Shown in pieces: positions 21,975 to 33,693 of a stretch of 64,000 bases of DNA. Both the position numbers and the translations under genes were made by a program. Below the pieces are notes generated by a model. It had not been told where the DNA came from. It did no database searches and saw nothing but the letters and a program-made list of their open reading frames with translations. The stretch covers positions 1 through 64,000 of the forward strand of contig QUOL01000011.1 in NCBI GenBank assembly GCA_009761415.1, read 5' to 3'. Each line of letters begins with the position of its first letter. Within the stretch, counting starts at the first letter, position 1. Source of the DNA: Sarcomyxa edulis (taxonomy: Eukaryota; Basidiomycota; Agaricomycetes; Agaricales; Mycenaceae).

Positions 21975-24900
21975 CTACAATCTTCCGGCAGTATAAGCCT
22001 CATTAGTGACACTATCCAAGAAGTCCACGCGAACCAATTCGTTACGCATGTCCTCAGAGAGACGCTGGTAGATCTTTGTCGACGGAAACCATCGCAAGAT
22101 AGCAAGACCGCCGAGAGTCTTGACTCTGGAGAGCATGACGTACACCCCCTGCCCTCTGGCGGTAGCTAAATCGACTATAGCTCGATCCAACGTCCTCCCT
22201 TGACTTTTGAAGTCAGTGTACGAGTAAGATGGCAGTAACGGCAACTGCTTTCGCGAAACGGTGCGAGATTTAATGGCTTCACCTGATCTGTACTTATACT
22301 CGAACGTTACTGTCTCGGGAAATATAGGCACCAATCCGGATGACACTCCAGGTATTCCCATGTCCACTCCATCTATGCGGAGATACACCACCGAAGCGAA
22401 CCTAATTCCAGTTTCATCTTGGGTGTATTTGATGCTGTGTACAACTCCTTCGACTCCATTCACAACGCCTTTGGTCAGAGCCAAGTTCTCCGTCACCATG
22501 ACTCTCATCCCAACAAACAGCGGCAACCGCCCTAGCGAATCGCCAGTCTCTCGCGAATTTCTCTTCCACAACCTCTCTCTGACAACTCCGGATACCTTTA
22601 CCCGTTTCACAGAATCGACGGCGTGATACACGTGGACAGATTGCATGAGCCTTCTAGCATGAAACGCAACGTATTTGGCGTTCACTGCGTCTCTGACTTC
22701 CCGACTTCCCACAATCACTGGGGCGTCTCTGAAATGGCGTAGTGATTCCGGATCATGGTCTACGATATGGGATAGTTCTCTAGTCCTTAAGTACTCCAGG
22801 TCATCTGTGCATTCAGAGTTCAAAAACCGCGAAGCACCCGGACGAGATTCCCCAGCACGAATACGTTCAAGCAGATTGGCATAGTCTCGATCCTGGTGAT
22901 GGCGATGGTTCCTCGTCAACTTCACGACCACATTCACTTGTCTCCACAGGAAGGCTCCGTTCATCGCGTTGATTCCATCGATATTTCTACTCTCTTCGAA
23001 CGATGGGTTTTGGACCAGCTGATATGCATACAGGGAATGCTGGCGAGGAGGTTTGAGTTGTCCGAAGTCTCCTAAAAAGACTACATTCACGGCGCCGAAC
23101 TGTTGAGACGAGGTCACAGGATCTTCTGCCATAGCCTGTTTCAGGCGGGACGAGAACTGACTGAGGAACAACGACCCCACCATGGATATCTCATCTACGA
23201 CAAGAAACTTGACACCTCTCCATAAAGCCACCAATTCCTGTGTGTCCTTTGATTTTCGATGAGGATTCGTCATACTTAATGAATGCATAGTATACCCTCC
23301 TATTAGGACGGCGGCAATTCCAGTGGGCGCACCGAGAAGTAGTTCGTCGCGACGACCAAGGCGTTCGAACAGACTAACCAATGCCTTGATCAAATGGGAT
23401 TTTCCGGTCCCACCGACTCCCGCAACGTACATAAGCAATTGAGGCCCTCCTTCAATAACTCGTCTGGCCATTATACGCAATGCCCTTGTTTGCTCGTTAT
23501 TGTCCCCCATATTCATATCCCGAATCACTTCGTCAACTACAGACCAATCGGAAGAGTAGTCAACGTTGTGCATCGCGTAGCCGACCCTTCCCGACTGGAA
23601 CGACGAGTCGACGTCGCCGACGGTCGTCCGCGGGTCGTTTCCAGACGTACGTCTTCGCCTGCGGACCTCTCCCTCGGAGGAGACTCCATGCTCGGGCCTA
23701 CGCTTACGTTTTAAGTCCGACATAGAATTCGCATGAGCTTCAATACCACCTCTATCACAACGTTCGACTTCCGTCACATCGCCATTATCTCGATGCATGG
23801 TCTCACTTGGATCCACATCCAACGGGAGACAAAAGTCGAGCAAGGCATTATTCCGAACCCCGAGTTGATCTACAACGTCACAAGCGCCCACAGCATCACC
23901 ATCGTCCCCGGGCACGCCGAAAGCATCGAAAACGTTCGCTCGCTGTACCTCCTCTTCTTGTCCTAACATGGCTTCCAGTGCATCATCGACCTCAAAGCGC
24001 CTATCGTCTTTCCTACGTTCATCTCTCCATTTCCGAGACAATTCACCACGAGCATCACGACATTCGGACAGAACATTGAGATTTCGGATAACACGTTTGT
24101 ACTTGGGTTGAATCATCCAGTGCTTTTCTTGAAAGGCTGCCGTCCAATTTTTGCAACCACCTTTCAACTCACGTATAGACCGCCAAGGAATGAACAACAA
24201 CATGACGTCTTTCGACCATTCCTCAAGTTCTCCGTCGCCTCGCTCAGGATTGAGAATTTTATCGCCCAAAATCACGGGAACAACCGGATTTTTTCGAAGT
24301 CGCAAGACGTGACTGTTATATTGCGGATGCTCGTTACTGAGAAACCCTCCAATGATCTTCCCCATGGATTCGCGATGACCTGCTCGAAGGAGCTCTTTGG
24401 ATGCGGTAGGTAGAGACACCTTCTTGGTCATCTCGAAGAACTCGTATAAGCACATGCTATCGAATTCTCTATCGGCGGTTCGGTAAATGTAATCCAAAGC
24501 CTGGTTGGACGCCGTTATGGAACGCTTTCCAAGCTGGAGCATCACGGAAGGCTCTGGGAGACCGGACTCAACAGTGCTGAGACTCTCATCGTGATAGCGG
24601 GCCAGAGCCTTGAACACACCCCAATGTAGCGTCTGGAACGTATCGGGCGTGTAATGGTCGCCTCCTCCGATCAAATAGCTCATGACTTGCTGATGAGAGA
24701 TCTCCTGATGACCCATCATGCTATTGACAGTAATGATCATGGCTCCTCTATGTAAGTCAAAATCACCCTCGGGCTCTTTACCGGTAAAGGTCGGAAATCT
24801 GACGCTTGTCTGTTTTATAGCATACGACAACGCCGCCAGTCCTACGTGAACCGGCAAGGACGGTTTGGTTATATAGTCGGTAATATAATATAAGTAAGCC

Positions 24901-27900
24901 TTTGCTGCTTCCCCCGAACCAATGAATTTGATGTCCATGTTACATTTGAGCAGGAAAATCACTACATCGTTGAACGAGGCTATGCGAGGATGAAGACGTT
25001 TCATAAGGACGGAGGCAGTCTCCGAGTCAATAGTGGTTTTCGCTAGAGTGTGGCCGTCTATTCCCATGCGACAGTTGTGATCATCGCGAACCTGCCGACG
25101 ACCGAGATGCTTCCAACACGAAGAGGTATGGACGTGCCAGTTATATTCTTTGACCAATGAATTGACGAAACCTTCGAAATCCAATCGGAATTGTCTAGAC
25201 GAAACCATACTCCTCACTGACGGAGCTGGAATCGTCCCAGGATGAGGATCACCCGTCTCAATACTCCGTTTCGGACGCGGCAGGGGGCCTTCAGTTTCTA
25301 TCACTTCTTGAAGCGTTCCAAGCAATTCGCACTTGATTATGGACTCCAACCAACGGAACGTTTTCTCTTTATAATCTTGAGAAGACTCCATCCTGCTTCG
25401 GAGCAACTGCGGAGAAGGATGCCCTTCCAACCAAACCAACATATGACAATGAAGGGTTCCTCGACCATTCGCTTCTACCGAACCGTAGTACGACGTACAC
25501 TTCCCAAAGAGTCCTCTACCACCAGTTGACGCACGTAGGATTATCGAAACGAACCCATTTATCATGCTGTGAAAAAACAGGGCACACGCGGAGGGGTTCT
25601 TCGCAGCTAACAACATCCTACCCCATTTATCTAGATCTTCACCGCGAGCAATATCTTCAAGGTCTATATCATGTCCCGCATTCAAACGCACGAGGGGATG
25701 GTCCACATCCGAAGGATTTAAGGTAATGAAAAGAGTGGGCGCGCCTCTGTAGTTGATGACGGCCCGTATCTCGTTCCTCAATGCCACCTTGTAAGCAGCG
25801 CTCCCTGGTATGTTACTCCCCACCATGCTAACGTTAGCGAGCAGACGAACCAACGCCTTCTCTCGATCATCGACCGGGTGATACATAGGATCGTCTCTGA
25901 ATGTCGATCGCAACGCCATAAGCTGTTCGACGTTCACATCCAGTAAGTCTTTCACAATCTGTCTATAACGGGCCTGCGGAACCCTGAACCGCACATTATG
26001 GGAGACTAACTTCTTCTGTCTAATGTTATAGAAGACGAACGCGAATTCGGGGTCCCTATCGAACCGACCGCCGTCTAACTGTAATAGATGAGAGAGCTGT
26101 TCATCCATGGAAATATCCCTCTTCCGTTTAGGGTGATGGAATCCTCCTATTCCCCATGGATCGAGATGGGGAAACAACCAAGACAATAGATAAGGATTGT
26201 CAAAATCCGGTATCATCTTAGATCCTCTCCGAGACGATACAAAGGATCCCCCACTCAGACAATGGCCTAATGCTTTCAGTTTCATGTCACGATAACTCTG
26301 AGGTGAATCGTCTCCCGACGTAAACCCTACATTTTCCATGAGTATCTCGCCACCACCGACTTCGTATTCGTTTCGCGGCGTATAGTCGGACGTCGCAGAG
26401 TCCACAGCATCGTTGACTTGTACATGTCCAACATCCATCGAGCAAGGGACCGCGTCATCTTTGTCATAATCATCTTTGCCGAAAAGACGGTTCAAGTTTT
26501 CCGCGCTGAAACCCTTGAACCCATCGACTCTGCGATAATGCGGGTTGTATTGTAACAGAAATTCAATGAGGATCTTTACCCTACTCTTCCTCACCAACAC
26601 CGGACTCATCTTTGCGATTGTAGCGCGAGTCGGCATGCTCTTCCCTACAAAGACAGCACACACAGTATCGGAAATCGAACGAGAACCAGGAGGCAGAACA
26701 TCGGTCAATCTCGTTGCATCCAGAGGGGTCACCATGACATTTCCCCTAATGCCCTTTCTCAACCCATGAACAGCACCGACTCCTCCACCTTCCGAATCCT
26801 CGCTACCGACACTCGTGTTGGAACCGAACCGGAAACATATACTGCTTGCGCGGGCGCGAGCTATTAACATCAGATCGAAAGTTGATGCCTCGTCAAAGGC
26901 TCGTTTGACAGTCGGAGTAAGCGCTGAATAACCGTAATACAACCAATTGGCCAAGGATAGTTTAGGCATAACGTGCCCTCGAAGACTGCTCGCACAGGTT
27001 TCACAAACGAACATTATACCCATCCTGGTTTTGTTCGCTAACCCAGGAAAATGGAGGATGGCCATGTCGTAAGCAGCCATATTATATTCTTTGGGGCGTA
27101 TATGTTCGGGAAGATCATCGTTCCTCAACAGATACAATGGGACAGACGCTGCATTCAGACTGACGATAGACGACTCCGGTGTAAGCCTAGCACAAACCGC
27201 ACATCCTCTTCTCCGCATATTTGCTGTAGACATGGTGGTCTGCCATTCGTCTATAATAGAGAGACGGAGTTCCTCGCTCGCCACATCGAGATGTCAAGCT
27301 TCCCCAGTTTCGGTCTCGTCGTAACTATCAACTTCGTCGCAATGCTCCAACTGGAATATATCACCATCGTCTTCTCTGTATTCCCCCTGTCCCTGCGCCT
27401 CAACATGCTTCTTATGCCGGTCTACAGCTATGGTTTCGCACGCAAATTTCCACTCGACGTTAATCCGAGCTTTGGTACGGCCTTGAAATATATAATAAAG
27501 AAGGCCGCAACGAGGTACGCAATTATGCATCATCAACGATCCTCTCAGATGTTCTATCTTAAACGAACTAGATGAGCGGATACCGTGGTGCACACAAATC
27601 TTTTTCAACTCCTTTGCCGTCACGAATCGGAACGCACGAACCAGCGTAGACGGTGGCATGCAGACAATGAGATTACGCTCGTCAGCCAGAGAAGGAAGAG
27701 TCGAAGGGGATCGAGAGCAAGATATGTAATTGTATTCACAATTCAGACGGTAGACGGGAATGGCGGACGATACCAAACTCAAGGAGGCTCCAGCAGACGC
27801 GGCGACCCTCTCGTACACCAGATCTAGGCAATCCGGAACTGTCAATTGAATTATACTTACGATTACTTCGACAGGGCGCACCTTCCGCTAGATCCATCGC

Positions 27901-27951
27901 GCTCGCCGTCCCGACAGCTTCCATGGCGGTTAAGGAGTCTGCAGTCCACAT
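21975..27951 (-). mobile_element. Helitron Rep/PIF1-helicase gene, full length but with one in-frame TGA
   Basis: Exon 1 is 27882-27951 and exon 2 is 21975-27838, joined over a 43-nt intron; the total is about 1,977 residues counting one TGA at 27294-27296. Without reading through it, the main ORF is 1,769 codons. Order of parts: an N-terminal SAP-like helical segment (RFVTAKELKKICVHHGI) with paired cysteines, a zinc-finger-like CxxC region (CAVCARL, FVCETC), the Rep core with FITLNPSD, the HUH-type LHCHMLVWL, and the catalytic tyrosines in YYITDYITK, then a PIF1 superfamily-1B helicase with GVGGTGKSH (Walker A), VVDEISMV (Walker B), GDFGQLKP and a C-terminal YVMLSRVK. Rep nicks and the helicase unwinds DNA for rolling-circle transposition. 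The element termini (5'-TC, 3'-CTRR with hairpin) were not located. All catalytic motifs are intact. Confidence 0.9.
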
Positions 27952-28883
27952 TGTAAGTTCACACTGGGTCACGACGTGACTATGCCATCCACTGACCGTG
28001 CACAATGTCAAAGCCCTCAATAACCTCGCCCATACCTGTTTTCAAATGCAATATAGGTGTAGACGGCAAAAGTGACCCAATCGGAAGACACCTTCGTATC
28101 AGCATTGAAACCATTGAGAAACCCCGTCATATCGACTAAGAGTGATTAGTCGACTCACCCTAGCTTATGGACCAGAATCACGCTCTAAAAGTCACTCAAC
28201 ATGCCTTTAAATACCACCCGCGAACGGTTACGTGATCTACAGTGATACTATGGTAAATCAAAGGTACGAATATATGACAAATGACAAACGTTTTATACCA
28301 ATTTTTGACTTATGTCAGCTTTCATAAACACAGTGATTACACCGTAAATAAAGCTTTGAACAACATGGTGAATATATCATCTAGACGGAGTGGTTTGTCA
28401 TGTACCCACAACATCACCGCCTATTTAAAGAGACTCGCGCAAAGCAAATCGCCAATACTACAGAAGACGGGCAGGTACGAGGATTCTGTAGCGCTCATGC
28501 CACACAGCTTATCTATTGACGACATATACAGGGTATCATGACGAGATACCACGACGCTTGCGTATCAACAGAAGACGATCGAGTGCAGGATCCAAATCTC
28601 GACGAATCAAAAGGTTAAAACCCTTCGTTATCAAAAAATAGCTACAACGCTAATCTTATACCGAATGTCACTCTAAAGAACCCTTTACAGAAGCAGGGGA
28701 CGACGACCACTCGGAATCGGGGTCGCAGTCTGGAGGATACGACTCTTCGTCGGACTCGGACTATATGAGTAGGCGTCATATAGAAGGTCTTCTCGAGTAC
28801 GTTACCCATGTTCTGTTAACGACATACACACTGATCCAAAGTCAACCAGGGTATACAATGAATCGTTAGAAACATCCGATAAA
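27952..28883. other. Region between Helitron and R2; small open frame of doubtful status
   Basis: A plus-strand frame at 28281-28541 (86 codons) and an acidic/serine-rich open stretch around 28,690-28,795 (repeated DSSSDSD-like composition) look partly protein-like. The second could be an upstream exon of R2, since an acceptor at about 28,846 leads in frame into the R2 start, but I could not join it in phase without meeting a stop. Otherwise no gene is evident. The left Helitron end, or the R2 promoter, should lie here. Confidence 0.3.
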
Positions 28884-30172
28884 ATGCCAGGCGGGACAAA
28901 AGTTGAAGACACCATGCTGGTATCAGATACATCTCGTTTCGTACTGTTTCCGATCAGATATCACGAGGTAAATGGATACTGCTTAATCGGTGGCACAGGA
29001 TGCTTATTTACTCGTCGAACGCTACAGATATGGTCGTTGTATAAGCAAGCGGAGGCTTCCTTCTGGACTGCGGAGGAGATAGACCTATCTAAGGACTTGG
29101 TAGACTGGAACAACAAACTCAACGAGAACGAAAGACATTTCATAAAGCTCGTTCTGGCTTTCTTCGCAGGATCAGACGGGATAGTTAACGAGAACCTCGT
29201 TCAACGATTCTCAACCGAGATACCAGTGGCGGAAGTACGATGCTTCTACGGGTTTCAAATAATGATGTGCGTAATCAGCTGTTCTCATGCAGACTGCTCT
29301 AACGCCGGAACAAAGCGAGAATATCCATGCAGAGACATACTCGCTATTGCTGTCGTCCCTAGTACAAGATCCTCAGGAACGGACAAGTCTCTTCAACGCC
29401 ATGAACGAATTTCCGACGATAAAGGCAAAGGCGGAATGGTGCCTGAGGTGGATTCACGACGACTCGTCGACCTTCCAGACACGGCTCATAGCGTTTGCGA
29501 TGGTCGAGGGGGTGTTCTTCTCCTCGTCTTTTGCATCCATATTCTGGCTCAAAAAGAAGGGAGTCATGCCAGGATTATGCTATTCAAACGAGTTGATTTC
29601 ACGAGACGAAGGATTACACACTCGCTTCGCATGCTTACTTCTGGAACATATAAACGAACGACCACTGATCGCTGTCGTGCATAAAATGGCGCTCGAGGTA
29701 GTCGAATTGGAGAAACAGTTCGCTCGAGGTATACGTAACATGCTCGGAAATACCGAACCAGGCTGACCTTGCCGTGAATCCTCAGATGCCATCCGAACTC
29801 CTCTATTAGGAATGTCGGCCTACTTGATGGAACAGTACATCGAGTTCGTGATGGATCACCTATTGTCGATGCTTCATTATCCACCAATCTTCAATGTTAC
29901 AAACCCGGTGAGAACATTAAACTCCATAGAGCCTCGAGTATACACTGACAACAACACACCCAGTTCCCGTTCATGGAAATGATTTCACTAGAAGGAAAAT
30001 CAAACTTTTTCGAGAAACGAGTATCGGAATATCGCGTCGCACATATAGAGCCATACAATCCTCAAGCAGCACCGGGATCCGAGGCCGAGTCCCGGAAATC
30101 GTTGTACGTTTTCTCAAAATATGCTATAGACGCGCGCTGACTAGAAGTAGTTCCACCGAGGACGACTTTTGA
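28884..30172 (+). CDS. Ribonucleoside-diphosphate reductase small subunit (class Ia R2), complete
   Basis: Exons 28884-28967, 29028-29266, 29316-29728, 29786-29907, 29964-30103 and 30145-30172 give 341 residues; introns are 60, 49, 57, 56 and 41 nt. R2 houses the di-iron tyrosyl radical cofactor that initiates catalysis in R1. Every expected ligand is visible: aspartate in TAEEIDL, glutamate in GIVNENL, histidine and the radical tyrosine in [11 protein letters not shown], glutamate in VEGVFFS, and glutamate plus histidine in SRDEGLH. The C terminus ends STEDDF, an acidic-phenylalanine tail of the kind that docks on R1; it appears only after the last 41-nt intron is removed. The N terminus is short; an additional upstream exon is possible. 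It is intact and presumably works with the R1 gene 22 kb away. Confidence 0.93.
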
Positions 30173-30493
30173 AAGCTCAAGCAGGACAACAGCCTGCAAT
30201 GATATACTGTAGAATAAGATCTTTCAGGACAGAATAGATCTTTTGATTTTCCAACATTGAGCCATGAACCCGACAACCATCAAACATCGACTAGTACGCT
30301 ACACATAACAGAACGAAAGTTCGCCAATCATCGAGGACGTTCTGTCTCAGTCTGATCCCAGAACATATGAATTTTGTTGAGAAATAAATTGAACCCACAT
30401 ACAAGTCAGTTCGCGACGGAACTTAAGACGTTGGATTTAGGCGTACCAGTTTCAAAACGTGTCACGAACGAGAAACACTGTGCAACGTTCAAG
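30173..30493. other. Convergent 3' spacer between R2 and the MYND gene
   Basis: The two genes end tail to tail here. No coding segment or obvious hairpin seen; presumably the overlapping 3' untranslated regions and polyadenylation signals. Confidence 0.4.
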
Positions 30494-31459
30494 TTACATA
30501 CACCGGGGCTTATGAGTTCTCCGGTGAGATTCAGTTGCGGGCATACAACATGTCAGATGCTGATCGATTCACCTCCAATCTGCTCTTTGGCACACTTCGT
30601 CGCAATCTGTGACGCAGTCAGTCGCAGAACACCGGGTTACGCAGCAACTCACATCTAACACTTGTACAAGAAGAGCATTGTCGCAATCTTATCCCTCGTT
30701 TTCCACAGAGATAGCACCCGTCAGTGGCCACCATGAAATCGCTGCCCATTCCGACCGTGCCATCACCTTCAATCCTGGTATTCCGGAGAGTCACAACGTT
30801 TCGCCTATTGGTGGCGCAACCGCCCAAGTCGCTCAGGTTTGCGGCATCGTTACGGACAATAATGGCCAAGTTAGCTCGGATGACCTCGACCTCAGACAAC
30901 ACCCAACGCTCGAGATGGACACAGTTGTCTGCAGTCGAATCACGGAAGAATGGTGGATGAGAACGAGCAAGATCCAGAGCTTCAACATATCGTTTGACTG
31001 CAGTGGACCGATCCCGTCTGTCCCATGCCATTAACCCCAAAGTCAGACCAGCGCTAATCTTCATCCCTTTCGCGAGCACCTCAGCATCTGACTGTGCATA
31101 AGATCGAGTGGCAAGGCCAGAAGAAGGACAGAAGGAACAAAGCAGCTTGTATGCCTTAGGCGAGTTCTCTGTCGATGAAAAGATCAGAATAACAAACGGT
31201 AGACTGCGACTCGACCATGCGCACCTTGCGTAAACGACATATTCACGTCCCGAAAACACCCCACAAAATTCACCCACACATACCCCAAAACCTCCTGAGG
31301 CAAGTCAATCGGTACGGTCATAGGCATTAGACAGGTGACATCGTCTTCCTTCAGGATTTTCTTGACGGATCGTCGATACAGGTCGAAAGCGTCCTCGAAA
31401 ATACCTCGACGATAGAGACCTTCCGCCGCCATGTAAAGGTCAAGACCTCCGCAGGGCAT
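30494..31459 (-). CDS. MYND-type zinc-finger protein with helical-repeat N terminus
   Basis: Exons 31225-31459, 30653-31168, 30573-30606 and 30494-30518 give 269 residues (introns 56, 46 and 54 nt). The N-terminal 190 residues form a helical region (YMAAEGLYRRGIFEDAFDLY, SPKAYKLL, GLTLGLMAWD, AVKRYVEALDLA) like TPR repeats. The C terminus is a complete MYND finger once spliced: CYLCGKRG, CSSC, VRYCDEVCQ, DW, and finally THKPRC, supplying the last histidine and cysteine from a 25-nt terminal exon. MYND fingers bind proline-rich peptides and mediate protein interactions. This TPR-MYND arrangement recurs in agaricomycete genomes as I recall, without an assigned role. The start is chosen at MPCGG, just before the first helix. 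SKP1 lies 243 nt upstream on the same strand. Confidence 0.82.
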
Positions 31460-31702
31460 AGTTACTATGTCGTGTAGAGGTCGAAAACGACTCGTCCATC
31501 AAGACTTGATTGTATCGCATAAGCAAGGAAAGTTTGGGCCGGATTCCGGATTCCCGACCTTTACCGCTCACACTATATGTATCCCACAAGCACATGCACA
31601 AGGCATTTGCGACAATATATACCATATAAGCACGGAAACAGGGAGACGTATGTCTAAATTACTGCTTGCAAACGCTACGCGCATCCCTCAACCAGCCGAT
31701 GC

Positions 31703-32467
31703 CTAAGCATGCTCAGCCCACTCCTAACGAAGATCAGTCAGAACATTCACCGCTACGATAGACGGAGGGGAAATCGATTTCTCACATTTTCCTTCCGGAG
31801 TTCCGCCTTGATTCTGAGTTAGAAAGAAAGTGACAGTACCATAGAAAGGAGTTAGGCTGACCTCTTCCTCAGGGGTAAAGTCATTGACAATCCCGAATTC
31901 GGTACGAATTTCTTCCACCGTCTTACCCTTCACCATGTTTGCCACGCGTTTAGAGCCAACATCCCTTGATATCGGGATTCGTTATTGGAGAGGTGCGAAC
32001 AGAAACAATTCAACTCACATCAAGGATCCAATCTCCAAGTAATGCGAAGCCAATATGAGATCGAACAACATCTCGTGTCCCACAGCAATAAATTTCCCAT
32101 CCCACTCATCGAGTTCCGTAGAGTAAGGAGGACTTTCGAGGGGTCCGTCTGGATCGTCCGGCTCTCCTCGGTGATGGTCGCAGAATTCTATGACCTGAAC
32201 GCTGAATGGTGAGCCTGCAACATCCTTAGGGACCGACACGCGCACCTTAGCCAGAACTGTCGCTGATACGCCCTTCAAACGTATCGGCTCATCGCGAGAA
32301 CCCAATTCTGCAATGCCGAATAGTATTTCAGCGACCGATCACATCACGGCGAAGAGCGAACTACCTTGAATTGTCCGCCGAATGACCAAGCTGAGAGACG
32401 CAGACTCGACATTGACAGGAAAGCGAATATCGTCAGAGGAAATTAACACGATCCAAGAGTCAGACAT
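31703..32467 (-). CDS. SKP1: SKP1, SCF ubiquitin-ligase adaptor, complete
   Basis: Exons 32365-32467, 32246-32307, 32019-32194, 31862-31964, 31786-31806 and 31703-31723 give 161 residues, the usual SKP1 length; introns are 57, 51, 54, 55 and 62 nt. SKP1 bridges cullin-1 to F-box proteins in the nucleus and cytosol. The N-terminal BTB/POZ-like half starts at [11 protein letters not shown] and includes [12 protein letters not shown]. The acidic linker is followed by [46 protein letters not shown] and, after two 21-nt exons, RKENEWAEHA. The last two helices bind the F-box. The donor after PEEE is GTCAGC with an AAG acceptor. Reading through the last introns would give an abnormal tail, but splicing restores the family's terminal EWAE. 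N-terminal residues are rather divergent from typical fungal SKP1. Confidence 0.93.
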
Positions 32468-32782
32468 CATACGCAGACTAGTAAAGCGCCAAGAGATATC
32501 GAGGGGGATTAACAGGGCTCCCAGTCCGCTCTACAGTAAAGTTTTTATACTGGAAGACGGGACTATGAGTAATCCCATATGATTATAATATAACTTACCA
32601 GCAAGCAACAGCAGTTCCCAGTGAAACTACCAGAGATTTAAGACGCCGCGTCCATGTTGTAAATTGACAAATCACTGAACCCCATCATAAATAAACCATA
32701 TGAACATATACTTACCACATTTTTTTTATTTCCTACCAGTACGCATCCTATAAAAGACCAGTTATGAAAGGACACGAGCAGG
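32468..32782. promoter_or_regulatory. Divergent promoter region between SKP1 (-) and NTase-like D (+)
   Basis: A TATAAAAG at 32749-32756 lies about 27 nt upstream of the D start codon, and a T-rich tract (32,721-32,729) precedes it. The spacing implies a very short 5' leader for D. No equally clear TATA element is seen on the SKP1 side. Confidence 0.45.
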
Positions 32783-33693
32783 ATGCCATTCAGCAAGCAC
32801 ATTCATCGCATCAGCTCCACTTCGCACTCCCTCATCGAAACCAGTCTCGCTCGAGGAGGTCATATCTTTGTGCGTCGATTCTTCGAGTCATGGCCTGCCC
32901 CAACGATATTGCTGATGGCAAAGACGAATTTCTACATGTGGTGTGTCACAAAGGAGTACATAAATTTTAGGTGGAATCCCAGGGACTTGATGAGAGCGTG
33001 GTTCGAGGACGTCGAAAGATTCCTCTCAGTCCTCGAGGAGTCCAGAGCCATCATATGCGGACCATCTGTATCTCACTTCTTCGCCAGGTCTTCCCCGTAC
33101 GCCGTAGCTCTGGACATCTGTATAGACCGAGATTCGCTCAGACTAATCGTACAATTCTTAACGTCGGAAAGGTACAGCTACCCAGGGGATTCCAGATTCA
33201 CATCCACGTTCTCTTCAACCGCATATCGAGTTTACACGTTCCTCTTTCATAAAATCCCGTCCAACGACACCACAGTGGCAGTCCATGTCGTGCACGGAGA
33301 TCCCGTGGGATTCCTGTTGTTCTGTGCTACAAGTGCGTACATTTACCCTCCTCCCTCGCAAACCTGACGAAAATCTCGTTCGGGAACGTAGCCAACACTA
33401 TGAACTTCATTTCCTCACAGAGAGCGATATCTTTGTTCCCGCATACTACATTCGTCTTCAACAACTTCGTCCGATGCACTCAAGAACGCTTCTTAACCGA
33501 CGGAGAGGAATATATATGGCCCGTCGTACGACACACGGAAGAATACAGTCTATTGAAAGACGAGAATACAGGTTACAGGGAGATAGGCACGGCGAGGCAG
33601 GCGGGAGACTCATTGTGCTGGATTATTCCAACCGTCGTATCCGAACACATCCGCGCCCGTACGTTCCTACCTTTATGCGGTATGAGTTCCTAA
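32783..33693 (+). CDS. NTase-like family protein D
   Basis: Two exons, 32783-33332 and 33392-33693, joined over a 59-nt intron at the family's conserved position, give 283 residues. Landmarks: HSLIETSLARGG, FFESWP, WNPRDLMRAW, then IICGPSVSHFFARS and ALDICI, VAVHVVHGDP, and after the splice TMNFISSQRAISLFP and GDSLCW. Like A, it carries GP in place of GS and a single aspartate, so it belongs to the A subgroup and is probably not catalytic. A TATA box sits just upstream. It is divergent from SKP1 by 315 nt. The function is unknown; an F-box-like N-terminal helix (ending SWP) would be consistent with partnering SKP1, but this is inference. Confidence 0.72.

Noticed and set aside
26545..27575. 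Plus-strand open frames across the Helitron N-terminal region
   Set aside because: Antisense to the Helitron coding sequence; no motifs of their own.
30074..30140. R2 ending in an abnormal tail with a stop at about 30,140
   Set aside because: A 41-nt GTACGT...CTGACTAG intron gives the expected acidic tail ending in DDF.
31724..31945. SKP1 with an abnormal, truncated tail read through the last introns
   Set aside because: Splicing two short introns restores the conserved terminal motif EWAE in frame, so the gene is complete.
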